From JABDCD01 sp964469525 (GTDB lineage Bacteria > Pseudomonadota > Alphaproteobacteria > Rickettsiales > SXRF01): DNA of 64,000 nucleotides. Position numbers and translations under genes: made by a program. The stretch is from positions 1-64,000 of the forward strand of contig CAYXYU010000001.1 in the NCBI GenBank assembly GCA_964469525.1, given 5' to 3'. The notes beneath the pieces are model-generated. The model saw nothing but the letters and a program-made list of their open reading frames with translations. It had not been told where the DNA came from and made no database searches. Within the stretch, counting starts at the first letter, position 1; every line of letters starts with the position of its first letter. Shown here piece by piece: positions 8,183-16,650 of the stretch.

Positions 8183-8865
8183 TGCAGCCTTTCTTCATCA
8201 CCGGCTCGGGTACGGATATCGGCAAGACGCTGGTGATGACCGCCCTGTGCTGGCAACTGAAGCAGGCGGGAAAGACGGTAACAGCCCTGAAGCCTGTCAT
8301 CAGCGGCTACAACCCGAAGGACATGAAAGGCGACGCGGCGCTGATCCTGAAGAGCTGCGGACTGGTGCCGTCGCCGCCGCTGATGGAAACCATTGCGCCA
8401 TGGCGTTACACACTTGCGCTGTCTCCGGCCATGGCGGCGTCGCGGGAAGGCAACCTGGTCGATCTCCCCTCACTCACCGCTTTCTGCCGCGAGCATGCGG
8501 GACTGGCCAGCGATGTGCTGCTGGTCGAAGGTGTGGGCGGGGTGATGTCGCCCTTGAGCGACACCCATACCATGCTCGACTGGATGGAAGCGCTCGCATG
8601 GCCGGCACTGCTTGTCGTGGGAAGTTATCTCGGCGCGGTCAGTCACGCGCTGACGGCGTTCGAGGCGCTGCGCCTGCGGCAGGTGCCGGTGCGGGCAGTG
8701 ATCGTGAGCGAATCCGAACTTACTCCGGTGCCGCTGGAGGCTATGGCAGAATCACTTGCGAAGTTTTTGCCGCGCGATCTGCCCATTGTAAAAATGCCGC
8801 GGATCGTGGAAAAGGAAGAGCAGTGGAAATATGTGCCGCCTATTGCATGGATATGCGACCAATGA
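8182..8865 (+). CDS. bioD: ATP-dependent dethiobiotin synthetase
   Basis: BioD closes the ureido ring of dethiobiotin from DAPA, CO2 and ATP. The 227-residue product starts MQPFFITGSGTDIGKT, which contains the P-loop. It continues with TALKPVISGY (substrate and metal binding) and LLVEGVGGVMSPL near residue 114. The start ATG overlaps the bioC stop. This gene completes the set bioA, B, C, D, F and H-like, so the organism should make biotin from malonyl-ACP. Confidence 0.96.
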   Translation: MQPFFITGSGTDIGKTLVMTALCWQLKQAGKTVTALKPVISGYNPKDMKGDAALILKSCGLVPSPPLMETIAPWRYTLALSPAMAASREGNLVDLPSLTAFCREHAGLASDVLLVEGVGGVMSPLSDTHTMLDWMEALAWPALLVVGSYLGAVSHALTAFEALRLRQVPVRAVIVSESELTPVPLEAMAESLAKFLPRDLPIVKMPRIVEKEEQWKYVPPIAWICDQ

Positions 8866-9689
8866 ATGAAAAAAACGACTCTTTCGATCTGCTGCGGATT
8901 GCGGGACTGAAAGGTCGCTCCGGCGGCCCGGACAAGAAATATGCCAGCTTTAACCGGCGCATGCTGGCAGTGACTGTCGATTCGGTGCTCCTGATGCTGC
9001 TGATCGCGCCCATTGTGGAGGTGCTGTTCACCTTAAGCTACGGCCCGCCGCCGATCACGCTCGAGGAACTGCGCCGCCAGATGCAGATGCAGCCGAGCCA
9101 GGAAGAAGCGGCGGCCTATTTCTGGGAAGTGCTGCGCACGACGGGCTTTCTTGAGCGTTACGTGGCGAAATCGCTGATCCAGCTGCTGGTGCTGCTGGGT
9201 CTGACCGGCTGGTGCTGGAGCAAATGGTCGGCCACGCCAGGCAAGATGCTGCTCAGAATCAAGGTAGTGAATGCCGATACCGAGCAGCCCATTACTACCC
9301 GACAAATATTCCTTAGGCTGCTTGGCTATATCGTTTCGGGCCCGTCGCTGGTTGGTATATTCTGGATCGGCATCGACAAGCGGCGCCAGGGCTGGCACGA
9401 CAAGATCGCGAACACGGTGGTGGTGGTCGTGCCGTGGAATAGCGCTAAGGAAAGAAAAATAAATAAAAAGCCACTTTATAAAAGAATATTGTATGGCTCT
9501 ATTTTAGTCTGCATTTGGGTTTTCGTATTTCTTCCTAAAAAATATTTTGGACTTCATCTTGGGGCCATCGAAGCAGGAATATTTACGTTAATATGGTTGT
9601 GGTTATTTTCTAAAGCTGTTGATTTAGATATAGGCTTTGGCAGTTACCAAAAACCTCCTGAAGATGAAAACAAAGACTCCCCCAACTAA
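8862..9689 (+). CDS. RDD-family membrane protein with AT-rich C-terminal extension
   Basis: The N-terminal half is an RDD domain: the FNRRMLAVTVDSVLLMLLI segment, a second membrane span near residue 100, GKMLLRIKVV, and RQGWHDKIANT. RDD proteins are integral membrane proteins of mostly unknown or transport-related function. From about base 9450 the composition changes abruptly to AT-rich. The last 80 residues add two more hydrophobic spans and an acidic tail, which suggests an added or foreign 3' end. The start ATG overlaps the bioD stop (ATGA), so it is co-transcribed with the biotin genes. An in-frame ATG at 8847 is an alternative. The 3' end overlaps the convergent usp gene by 4 bp. Confidence 0.88.
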   Translation: MNEKNDSFDLLRIAGLKGRSGGPDKKYASFNRRMLAVTVDSVLLMLLIAPIVEVLFTLSYGPPPITLEELRRQMQMQPSQEEAAAYFWEVLRTTGFLERYVAKSLIQLLVLLGLTGWCWSKWSATPGKMLLRIKVVNADTEQPITTRQIFLRLLGYIVSGPSLVGIFWIGIDKRRQGWHDKIANTVVVVVPWNSAKERKINKKPLYKRILYGSILVCIWVFVFLPKKYFGLHLGAIEAGIFTLIWLWLFSKAVDLDIGFGSYQKPPEDENKDSPN

Positions 9690-10177
9690 ATCACGCTCTG
9701 CAGCTGCTGATCGGTCAGGTTCCCCGGCACCATCAACAACGGAATAAACAGTTTGTGTCCGAGCTGTCCGGCCAGCCAGGAGGCGAGCGTGCCGCGCCCC
9801 GAAGCCTGCGCGATGCCGATGACGATCATGTTAACATCGGCGTCCTCGAGCGCGGCGGCAAGAATTTCCTCCCCAACCGGTCCTTCACGCAGGATGATAC
9901 CGGGCCGGACGCCGAAAGCGGCCGCCGCCTCGTCGGCCAGGTTCTTCAGCAGTTTTTCCGCTTCGGCGCGGCGTTCTTCGCGCATGCGGTCGGCGATGGC
10001 ACCGAGGGTCTGAAAATCGGTCGGCGGGATGACATGCAGCATGCCCACTGTGCTGCCTCGCGCCACCGCCTTCATACAGGCGAGGCGCAGCGCCACACGC
10101 GATTCCTCGCGCTGATCGACGCATACCAGATACTTGGCTGACCGAATAACCGATGCTTTAGGCGATTCTGCGTTCAT
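9686..10177 (-). CDS. Universal stress protein UspA family
   Basis: This is a single-domain Usp of 163 residues. It begins after a short tail with YLVCVDQREESRVALRLA (first strand and helix), has GMLHVIPP near residue 45, and ends with VIGIAQASGRGTLASWLAGQLGHKL, a variant of the nucleotide-binding G-2X-G-9X-G(S/T) region. It is the last gene of a leftward set with the TIGR02186 and TSUP genes. Usp proteins bind ATP or modulate stress survival; no specific ligand can be inferred. Confidence 0.9.
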   Translation of the reverse strand: MNAESPKASVIRSAKYLVCVDQREESRVALRLACMKAVARGSTVGMLHVIPPTDFQTLGAIADRMREERRAEAEKLLKNLADEAAAAFGVRPGIILREGPVGEEILAAALEDADVNMIVIGIAQASGRGTLASWLAGQLGHKLFIPLLMVPGNLTDQQLQSVI

Positions 10178-10190
10178 ACATGCTCCTGCC

Positions 10191-10919
10191 TTATACTTTC
10201 TCGAATGCGCGACCGACGAACCAGCCGATAGCCAGCGCCAGCACTACCGCGGTGATGCCATAAAAGAAGGGACGCTCATGTGCATAATCGTAAAGAAATG
10301 CGTCCACGCCGCTTTTAACAACAGTAATGGGTGTAGACTGCATGCCGGTCACTTCGCCGTCGCTGATCAGGTAAATCTCCGCCGTATAATTACCCGAAGG
10401 AATATTGTCCGGGAAAGCGACCACCGTCTTGAACAGGGTCTCGCCCATGAACGTCACCGGCTCGGGATTGTCAGCATAGAGTTTGCGTTGCGTCTGGTGT
10501 CGCAGAAACGCCTCGGCAAACGGCAGGAATACAAGCGCCCGCTGCTCGTCGGCGGGCGGACTGAACAGGAATTCCTGCCCGATGCCCAGACGCCGGAAGA
10601 GAGCTGCCGCACCGATTTCGCTCAAGGGGCGGCTGGCGGCGATGGCATAAAATTCCGGCATGTCGAACAGCTTCATGCGTTCGCGGTTGACCCACACGCC
10701 GCCGATGGATTCCTTGCGGCGCACCATGTAATCCCGGTGGGGGCCGCGCACCACCGCCACCACGTCGCCGATGTCGTTGCGCGCCCCGAACAGGAATATG
10801 CGCGTGCCGTTGAAGCCGGAGTCAATGTCGATGCGGTAGTTGGAGAGGTCGCCGACCAGCGGCGTCGCGAGGGCGGGTCCGGGCAGCAGGAGCAGGCAAA
10901 GTAACAGGATGCGACGCAT
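10191..10919 (-). CDS. TIGR02186-family membrane-anchored protein
   Basis: The 242-residue product has a signal peptide (MRRILLLCLLLLPGPALA), a large periplasmic region starting PLVGDLSNYRIDIDSGFNGT, and a C-terminal transmembrane helix (YGITAVVLALAIGWFVGRAF). This architecture and the adjacency to a TSUP transporter match the alphaproteobacterial TIGR02186 family, whose function is not known. I chose the ATG giving the signal peptide; it lies one base from the end of the TSUP gene. The conserved pairing suggests it is a periplasmic partner of that transporter. Confidence 0.87.
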   Translation of the reverse strand: MRRILLLCLLLLPGPALATPLVGDLSNYRIDIDSGFNGTRIFLFGARNDIGDVVAVVRGPHRDYMVRRKESIGGVWVNRERMKLFDMPEFYAIAASRPLSEIGAAALFRRLGIGQEFLFSPPADEQRALVFLPFAEAFLRHQTQRKLYADNPEPVTFMGETLFKTVVAFPDNIPSGNYTAEIYLISDGEVTGMQSTPITVVKSGVDAFLYDYAHERPFFYGITAVVLALAIGWFVGRAFEKV

Positions 10920-10920
10920 G

Positions 10921-11832
10921 CTACTCATCCAGTACATCCACGCTGTAAATGTTGGAAGGGGGCGTAAACAGGCCAAACGCCAGCTTGACCGCTACCACCA
11001 GCACGATGGCGGCGAGCAGGCCGCGGAGATACTCGCCGGGTAATTTCGCTCCATAGCGGCTGCCGAATTGCGCGCCGACCACCGAGCCGGTCAGTAGCAG
11101 CAGCGCCAGCAGGATATCCACCGTCTGGGTGGTGATGGCCTGCAGCAGCGTGACATGCGCGGTGACAAAAATGGTCTGGAACAGCGCCGTTCCAATGACC
11201 ATCGCGGTCGGCATGCCGAGCAGGTAGATCATCGCCGGGATCAACAGGAAGCCGCCGCCAATGCCCATCAGCGACATCAGCAGCCCCACGACGAAGCCGA
11301 TGCCGATGGGCACGATAGCGCTGATATGCAGTTTCGATTTAGGGAATTCGACTTTGCAGGGCAGGCGCGTAGCCAGGGGCGGACGCGACGGTTCTGCGAC
11401 GGCTTTTTTGTTGACCTTGAGGATAGCGCGAATGCTCTCGGCGGCCATGATGGCACCGATGCCGCCCAAGAATACCACATACAGCACGGAGATGATCAGG
11501 TCCATGTGGCCGAGGCGCTTCAGCCAGCGGAACAGCTCGACACCGGCCGTCGACCCCACCAGGCCGCCCACCAGCAGGTACCAGCCCATTTTGAAATCGA
11601 CGTTGCCGCGCCGCCAGTAGGCCTGGAAGCCGGACACCGATGAAGCGATAATCTGGTTCACTACTGTCGCCACGGAGACAGTCGGCGGCACACCGATGAA
11701 GATGAGCAACGGCGTGATCAGGAAACCGCCGCCGACGCCAAACATTCCCGCCAGCAGTCCGGCGATGCCGCCCAGGCCGAGGATCAGGAAGATGTTGACC
11801 GACATTTCGGCGATGGGGAGGTAGATGTTCAT
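10921..11832 (-). CDS. TSUP (TauE/SafE) family anion exporter
   Basis: This is an integral membrane protein of 303 residues with two related halves, each starting with a glycine-rich motif: GLLAGMFGVGGGFLITPLL near residue 25 and GLLMSLMGIGGGFLLIPAM near residue 190. That duplication is the signature of the TauE/SafE (TSUP) family, which moves sulfite, sulfoacetate or related organosulfur anions. A cytoplasmic loop rich in Lys, Arg and Pro lies between the halves. It is the first gene of the leftward TSUP-TIGR02186-usp set. The substrate cannot be told from sequence. Confidence 0.92.
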   Translation of the reverse strand: MNIYLPIAEMSVNIFLILGLGGIAGLLAGMFGVGGGFLITPLLIFIGVPPTVSVATVVNQIIASSVSGFQAYWRRGNVDFKMGWYLLVGGLVGSTAGVELFRWLKRLGHMDLIISVLYVVFLGGIGAIMAAESIRAILKVNKKAVAEPSRPPLATRLPCKVEFPKSKLHISAIVPIGIGFVVGLLMSLMGIGGGFLLIPAMIYLLGMPTAMVIGTALFQTIFVTAHVTLLQAITTQTVDILLALLLLTGSVVGAQFGSRYGAKLPGEYLRGLLAAIVLVVAVKLAFGLFTPPSNIYSVDVLDE

Positions 11833-11843
11833 GCACCCTCTAT

Positions 11844-11963
11844 AAACCCATTTCTGCGGCCGATTGCGTCGTCAACGACGTGCTCGAATCCTCATGTGCT
11901 TCGTTGTACATTGCGGTTCTGCGCGCGGCGTTTCCTAGCACTCGTCTCGCAGAAATGGAGTTT
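11844..11963. repeat. Long palindromic element (about 120 bp)
   Basis: Outer arms AAACCCATTTCTGCG (11844-11858) and CGCAGAAATGGAGTTT (11948-11963) pair with one bulged base. The interior has further complementary stretches around CGTCGTCAACGACG and a GTAC-containing apex. It fills the gap between the lipoprotein and TSUP genes. An element with the same plan, also with a GTAC-containing apex and GGTTCT, lies between ybaB and recR. Confidence 0.7.
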
Positions 11964-11982
11964 CCAGATGGGCGCATAATAT

Positions 11983-12570
11983 TTACGGCGTATACGAGTA
12001 ATTAAGGTAGCGGCCGAAATACTGGTAGATATTCTTCTCCAGCTGCGCGTTGGCGGCCTCCATCAGCAGGAAGACCAGGCGGCGCATCGCCTGCTCGCGC
12101 TCCACCAGGCTGGCATCTTCACGCATGGTGATGGAGCGGGTGCTGGTGATGTAGATGCCGGCCTCCGACATGGCGCCCTGGCCGTAAATGCGGATTTCGA
12201 CGTTCAGCCGCGCATCGTACTTCCTGTCCTGGCTCAGGGTGAAGACCCCCTTGATTCCTTCCGGTGTCGGCAGCTCGCTGACCATGACGCTGGCATCCTT
12301 GATGATCACCTGCATGAGCCGCCCGGCGCCTATAGCGCGTAACCGGTCATTCACCCAGATATGCATGGCCTCACCCGGTGAGTAAGGCATCAGGTGCTCG
12401 ATATGCGGCAGCTGCCCCGGCGGCTGGAACTCATCGATGACCTCAATCCTTCCGACGTCGAGGAAGAACGGCTGGTAGCGGGTGAAGGAGATAGGCTGCG
12501 GGCGCGGCGGCTCGGGCGGCGGCTGGCAGCCCGCCAGCAACAGCAGGAACGGCAATATCCACAGGCGCAT
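11983..12570 (-). CDS. Outer-membrane-type lipoprotein of unknown function
   Basis: A signal peptide ends in the lipobox LLAGC (Cys15), followed by a Pro-rich linker QPPPEPPRPQP, so the mature protein should be lipid-anchored. No Asp follows the cysteine, which suggests outer-membrane sorting. The 195-residue product has a mixed alpha/beta region with no motif I recognise (YDARLNVEIRIYGQG, then SRSITMREDASLVEREQAM). It lies 63 bp after tsaB on the same strand. It resembles conserved alphaproteobacterial lipoproteins only in architecture. Confidence 0.82.
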   Translation of the reverse strand: MRLWILPFLLLLAGCQPPPEPPRPQPISFTRYQPFFLDVGRIEVIDEFQPPGQLPHIEHLMPYSPGEAMHIWVNDRLRAIGAGRLMQVIIKDASVMVSELPTPEGIKGVFTLSQDRKYDARLNVEIRIYGQGAMSEAGIYITSTRSITMREDASLVEREQAMRRLVFLLMEAANAQLEKNIYQYFGRYLNYSYTP

Positions 12571-12633
12571 GGGCCTCTCCTTTGAATTTTGCGCGCCATC
12601 ATAGCAAAATGACCCGCATTGTCAGATAAAATT

Positions 12634-13224
12634 TCAGGCTTTTTTCATCTGCGGTTTGGCGTCGGGCGGGCGGATGTAGAAGGGGGTAAGGGGCAGGGCG
12701 TCGGCAGCATGTGCGGCGGCGAGTTTTGCCAGCGCGTCGGCGCGGGGGAAGGCGGTGTGGCCTTGCAGGTTGCCGATCACCGGCGCGCCGGGCAGGGAGG
12801 CGAGCGCCGTTTCCAGCGTGCCCAGCCGAGGCTCGAACAGCGGCGTGCCGTCGAAGCCCTGGTAATAGCACTCGCCCTTACCGGCGTTGAGCACGGCGAG
12901 CACCGGCTGTATCGGCGCGCCGTAGGCCAGAGTTGCGAGCGTGGTGAAGCCGAGGCCTTTAATGCCGGCGGCGAAGCAGATGCCGCGCGCGGCGGCGAGC
13001 GCGACGCGGATGCCGGTGAAACTGCCCGGCCCGATCGTGCAGGCAACGGCGGAAAGATCGTTATAGCCGATGCCGCTTTGCGCCAGCGCCTGTTCGACCA
13101 TCGGCATCAGCAGCGCCGACTGTTTCAGGCCCTGCACATGCTCCCGATAGGCGGCGATGCGCCCGTCCTTCAGGACGGCGACGGAGCAGGGGCCGGTGGC
13201 GGCATCAAGCGCAAGGATGGTCAT
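12634..13224 (-). CDS. tsaB: tRNA threonylcarbamoyladenosine biosynthesis protein TsaB
   Basis: TsaB is the partner of TsaD in making t6A37 on ANN-decoding tRNAs. The 196-residue product starts MTILALDAATGPCSVAVL (ASKHA fold phosphate-1 loop) and has the diagnostic ACTIGPGSFTGIRVAL near residue 61, ending with FYIRPPDAKPQ. In many alphaproteobacteria tsaB is followed by rimI; here a lipoprotein gene takes that place. phhB starts divergently 61 bp away. Confidence 0.95.
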   Translation of the reverse strand: MTILALDAATGPCSVAVLKDGRIAAYREHVQGLKQSALLMPMVEQALAQSGIGYNDLSAVACTIGPGSFTGIRVALAAARGICFAAGIKGLGFTTLATLAYGAPIQPVLAVLNAGKGECYYQGFDGTPLFEPRLGTLETALASLPGAPVIGNLQGHTAFPRADALAKLAAAHAADALPLTPFYIRPPDAKPQMKKA

Positions 13225-13285
13225 ATTGACCGTTTATCCATAAAACGTTATAGATGGTAGTCTTAATTGCTGTTTAGAGAGAGAA

Positions 13286-13636
13286 ATGCCCGAAGCCGCC
13301 TGCAGCCTGGAAAATAGAAAATGCGTGCCGTGTGAAGGCGGGCTGGCGCCGCTTTCCTCCGACGCGGCGGAAAAGCTGCTTGCCGATGTGCCGGATTGGG
13401 AATTCACCGACGGCGGCAAGGCAATCCACCGCCGCTTTACCTTTAAGAACTTCAAACAGGCACTGGCTTTCGTCAACCAGGTGGGCGAGGTGGCGGAAGC
13501 CGAGGGGCATCACCCGGATATCGGCTTCGGCTGGGGCTATGCCGACTGCAAGCTGTGGACGCACGCCATTGGCGGACTGCACGAAAACGACTTTATAATG
13601 GCCAGCAAAATCAATGCATTGCAAAATGGCCGTTAA
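13286..13636 (+). CDS. phhB: Pterin-4a-carbinolamine dehydratase
   Basis: PhhB dehydrates 4a-hydroxytetrahydrobiopterin to recycle the pterin cofactor of aromatic amino acid hydroxylases. The 116-residue product carries the active-site segment AEGHHPDIGFGWGYADCKLWTHAIGGLHENDF with its histidines, and the upstream FKNFKQALAFVNQVGEVAE helix. An N-terminal extension with two cysteines (CSLENRKCVPCEGGL) is common in this family. No phenylalanine hydroxylase gene is in the window. Confidence 0.95.
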   Translation: MPEAACSLENRKCVPCEGGLAPLSSDAAEKLLADVPDWEFTDGGKAIHRRFTFKNFKQALAFVNQVGEVAEAEGHHPDIGFGWGYADCKLWTHAIGGLHENDFIMASKINALQNGR

Positions 13637-13706
13637 AGAGGTTGCCCTAACCTCACCTAATGCTTTAAAATATCATTATATTTCCTTGTAATCGGGTCGC
13701 TTTTCC

Positions 13707-15116
13707 TTGAGCAAAAAACTCTTCATCAAGACCTACGGCTGCCAGATGAACGTCTATGATTCGCTGCGCATGGGCGATGTCATGGCGCCGTTGGGGTATC
13801 GGACATCGGATGATGTCGAGGGCGCCGATCTGGTCATCCTTAATACCTGCCATATCCGCGAGAAGGCCGAGGACAAGGTCTATTCCGAGTTGGGACGCAT
13901 CCGGCAAGAGAAGGAAAAGAAGGCGGCGAAGGGCGAAAAGATGCTGATCGCCGTCGGCGGCTGCGTCGGACAGGCGGCGGGTGAGGAAATCATCCGCCGT
14001 GCGCCGTTCGTCGATATCGTGCTCGGCCCGCAGAGTTACCATCAACTGCCGGAGATGGTCACCCGCGCCATCCGCGATGGCGGCGGCGTGGTGGAGCTTG
14101 ATTTTCCTGCCGTGCAAAAATTCGACCTGCTGCCGGAGTCCACTTCCCCCCAGGGGGTATCGGCGTTTCTTTCGGTGCAGGAGGGTTGTGATAAGTTCTG
14201 CAGCTTCTGCGTCGTGCCCTATACGCGCGGCGCCGAATATTCACGGCCCGTGGCGGCGGTGATGGAAGAGGCGCACCGGCTGGTAGATCAGGGTACGCTG
14301 GAAATCACACTGCTCGGCCAGAACGTCAACGCCTATCACGGCGAAGGGCCAGGCGGCACAAGCTGGTCGCTAGCCGATCTCATCGCGCGGCTGGCGGAGA
14401 TCGAGAGCCTTTCGCGCATCCGCTACACCACGTCACATCCACGCGATATGAATGACGACCTGATCGCCCTTCATGGAAGCGAACCGAAATTAATGCCTTT
14501 CCTTCACCTGCCGGTGCAGTCTGGCTCCGATACGGTGCTTAAAAAAATGAACCGCAAGCACGACGCCGCCTTTTATATGGACATTATCGATCGGCTACGC
14601 AAATCGCGGACCGACATGGCGTTCTCGTCGGATTTCATCGTCGGTTTTCCGGGTGAAAGCGAAAAAAATTTCGAGGATACACTAAAACTCGCCGAGGCGG
14701 TGGGGTATGCACAGGCCTATTCCTTCAAATACAGTCCCCGCCCCGGCACGCCGGCGGCAGTGGACGAGCAGATCGATGAGGCGGTCAAGGACGAGCGGTT
14801 GCAGCGTCTGCAGGCGCTGCTGCGCGCCTCGCAGACCCGTTTTAACCAGTCCACGGTAGGTAAAACCGTGACCGTACTGTTCGATCGCGAGGGCAAACAT
14901 GACGGCCAGCTGCTCGGCAAAAGCCCGTATATGCAGTCGGTGCATGTGCAGGGCGCGGAAGCGCAGCGCGGGCGGCTGGCGGAAGTGAAGATTACCAGTG
15001 CATATTTGAATAGTGTGGCGGGTGAGATGGAGTCTTTCATCCCGAGCGAAGGCGAGAACTGTAAACGGATTCCTTACTGCGTTCGGAATGACAATGTGAA
15101 AAGAAAGGCGAGCTAG
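13707..15116 (+). CDS. miaB: tRNA-2-methylthio-N6-dimethylallyladenosine synthase MiaB
   Basis: MiaB adds the 2-methylthio group to i6A37 in tRNAs reading UNN codons. The N-terminal MTTase domain has KTYGCQMN, NTCHIREKAE and GGCVGQ with the three cluster cysteines. The radical-SAM domain has CDKFCSFCVVPYTRG near residue 160, and a TRAM domain follows (STVGKTVTVLFDRE). Translation starts at a TTG (13707). The last 25 residues (from MESFIPSEGEN) are a palindromic repeat read in frame and replace the usual short end. phoH overlaps by one base. Confidence 0.95.
   Translation: MSKKLFIKTYGCQMNVYDSLRMGDVMAPLGYRTSDDVEGADLVILNTCHIREKAEDKVYSELGRIRQEKEKKAAKGEKMLIAVGGCVGQAAGEEIIRRAPFVDIVLGPQSYHQLPEMVTRAIRDGGGVVELDFPAVQKFDLLPESTSPQGVSAFLSVQEGCDKFCSFCVVPYTRGAEYSRPVAAVMEEAHRLVDQGTLEITLLGQNVNAYHGEGPGGTSWSLADLIARLAEIESLSRIRYTTSHPRDMNDDLIALHGSEPKLMPFLHLPVQSGSDTVLKKMNRKHDAAFYMDIIDRLRKSRTDMAFSSDFIVGFPGESEKNFEDTLKLAEAVGYAQAYSFKYSPRPGTPAAVDEQIDEAVKDERLQRLQALLRASQTRFNQSTVGKTVTVLFDREGKHDGQLLGKSPYMQSVHVQGAEAQRGRLAEVKITSAYLNSVAGEMESFIPSEGENCKRIPYCVRNDNVKRKAS
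15034..15094. repeat. Degenerate palindrome encoding the MiaB C-terminus
   Basis: Arms TTTCATCCCGAGCG and CGTTCGGAATGACAA are imperfect reverse complements. The core CATCCCGAGCGAAGGCGAGA matches the dispersed CATCCCGAGC class at 3106. It lies wholly inside the miaB reading frame. Confidence 0.7.
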
Positions 15117-16135
15117 TGAAACAGAAAAACGGCAGGCATGGTAACGGCGGGCACGAAGTCACCAGCATCAACATGGTATTCGCGGACAATGCGCTGCTGC
15201 CCATGCTGTATGGCGACGAGGACGCGCATCTGGCGAGCCTGGAAAAAAAGTTCAACATTATGGCATCCTCGCGGGGGAACGTGCTGTCGCTCTCGGGTGA
15301 CAAGGCGGACATCGAAGCCGGTCGCGCCGTGCTGCAGTCACTCTATGACGATCTGGCAAAGGGTGGCGAGGTCGGCCCGGCGCAGGTTGATGCCGCGATA
15401 CGCATGGTCGGCGAGAGCGGCGAGGATAACACGTTATTCAAGGGAGCCGAGCAGCTGGTCATCAAGACCCCGCGCCGTATCGTCAAGCCTTATTCGCCGC
15501 ATCAGGCCGGATACATACAAGCACTGTCTGCCAACGATCTGGTCTTTGCACTGGGCCCAGCCGGCACAGGAAAAACCTACCTTGCAGTGGCGATGGCGGT
15601 GTCGATGTTCAGCTCGGGCCGAGTCGAAAAAATCATCTTGTCGCGGCCAGCGGTCGAGGCGGGTGAGAAACTCGGCTTCCTGCCTGGTGACCTCAAGGAG
15701 AAAGTCGATCCCTATCTGCGCCCGCTGTACGACGCGTTGCATGACATGATTCCGGGAGAAAAGCTGATCCGTCACATGGAAAACGGTGAAATCGAAGTGG
15801 CGCCGCTGGCTTTCATGCGCGGCCGCACTTTTTCCAATGCCTTCGTCATTCTCGATGAAGCGCAGAATACGACGCCGACGCAGATGAAAATGTTCCTGAC
15901 CCGCATGGGCGAGCGCTCGCGTATGGTAGTGACCGGCGACCTGTCCCAGACCGACTTGCCAAAGGATGTCAAATCTGGCCTATCCGATGCGGTGCGCAAG
16001 GTGGAGGGTATCCCCGGCATCGCCTGCGTGCGCTTCACCGACACCGACGTGGTGCGCCACGCGCTGGCTGCCCGCATTATCCAGGCCTACGATGAGTGGG
16101 ACAGAAAGAAAAAAACGCCCCCAGCGTCCTCGTGA
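15116..16135 (+). CDS. phoH: PhoH-like ATPase
   Basis: This is a 339-residue PhoH family P-loop ATPase, related to superfamily I helicase cores and linked to RNA metabolism. Walker A is GPAGTGKTYLAVA near residue 145 and Walker B is FVILDEAQNTTPTQMK near 244, followed by SRMVVTGDLSQTDLP. The N-terminal part (FADNALLPMLYGDEDAHLASLEKKF) is typical of the chromosomal PhoH/YbeZ group. It starts with GTG one base into the miaB stop and overlaps ybeY by 4 bp. The miaB-phoH-ybeY order is conserved. Confidence 0.95.
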   Translation: MKQKNGRHGNGGHEVTSINMVFADNALLPMLYGDEDAHLASLEKKFNIMASSRGNVLSLSGDKADIEAGRAVLQSLYDDLAKGGEVGPAQVDAAIRMVGESGEDNTLFKGAEQLVIKTPRRIVKPYSPHQAGYIQALSANDLVFALGPAGTGKTYLAVAMAVSMFSSGRVEKIILSRPAVEAGEKLGFLPGDLKEKVDPYLRPLYDALHDMIPGEKLIRHMENGEIEVAPLAFMRGRTFSNAFVILDEAQNTTPTQMKMFLTRMGERSRMVVTGDLSQTDLPKDVKSGLSDAVRKVEGIPGIACVRFTDTDVVRHALAARIIQAYDEWDRKKKTPPASS

Positions 16136-16611
16136 AGCTCGACATTACCGTTCACTGCCAGGAGGCGCGCTGGAAGGCGCTGCTGCGCCCGTACCGGAAA
16201 ACGGTGGAGGGAGTTTGCGTTTCAGCACTGGCGCATACGCCACTGGGAAAGAAACAGCATCGCTTCGAGATGGCGGTGGTGCTGGCGGACGACCAGGCGG
16301 TTCGCGCCCTTAACCGCGATTACCGGGGAATGGACAAGGCGACCAATGTGCTGTCGTTCCCCAGTGGCGATTTCACCCTCAAGGGAAAAGGAAGCTGTTA
16401 CCTGGGCGATGTTGTCCTGGCGCTTGGCACTGTCGAGCGTGAGGCGAAAGCACAGGGCAAGACGCCGCGCCATCATACCATACACCTGCTGGTACATGGC
16501 ACGCTGCACCTCGTGGGGTACGACCACCAGGCATCCCCTGAAGCGAGGCGCATGGAAGAGCTGGAAGTGGAAATTCTTAAGAAACTAAGGATTAGCAATC
16601 CTTACTTGTGA
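16132..16611 (+). CDS. ybeY: Endoribonuclease YbeY
   Basis: YbeY is a metal-dependent RNase used in 16S rRNA 3' maturation and ribosome quality control. The 159-residue product has the zinc motif HGTLHLVGYDH near residue 123 and the upstream RALNRDYRGMDKATNVLSFP signature. I chose the GTG at 16132, which overlaps the phoH stop, because homology begins there. An ATG at 16096 would extend 12 residues into phoH. Confidence 0.94.
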   Translation: MKLDITVHCQEARWKALLRPYRKTVEGVCVSALAHTPLGKKQHRFEMAVVLADDQAVRALNRDYRGMDKATNVLSFPSGDFTLKGKGSCYLGDVVLALGTVEREAKAQGKTPRHHTIHLLVHGTLHLVGYDHQASPEARRMEELEVEILKKLRISNPYL

Positions 16612-16650
16612 GGGTGGGAAGGCTATGTTATCACTGAAAGCAGCGTTTTT

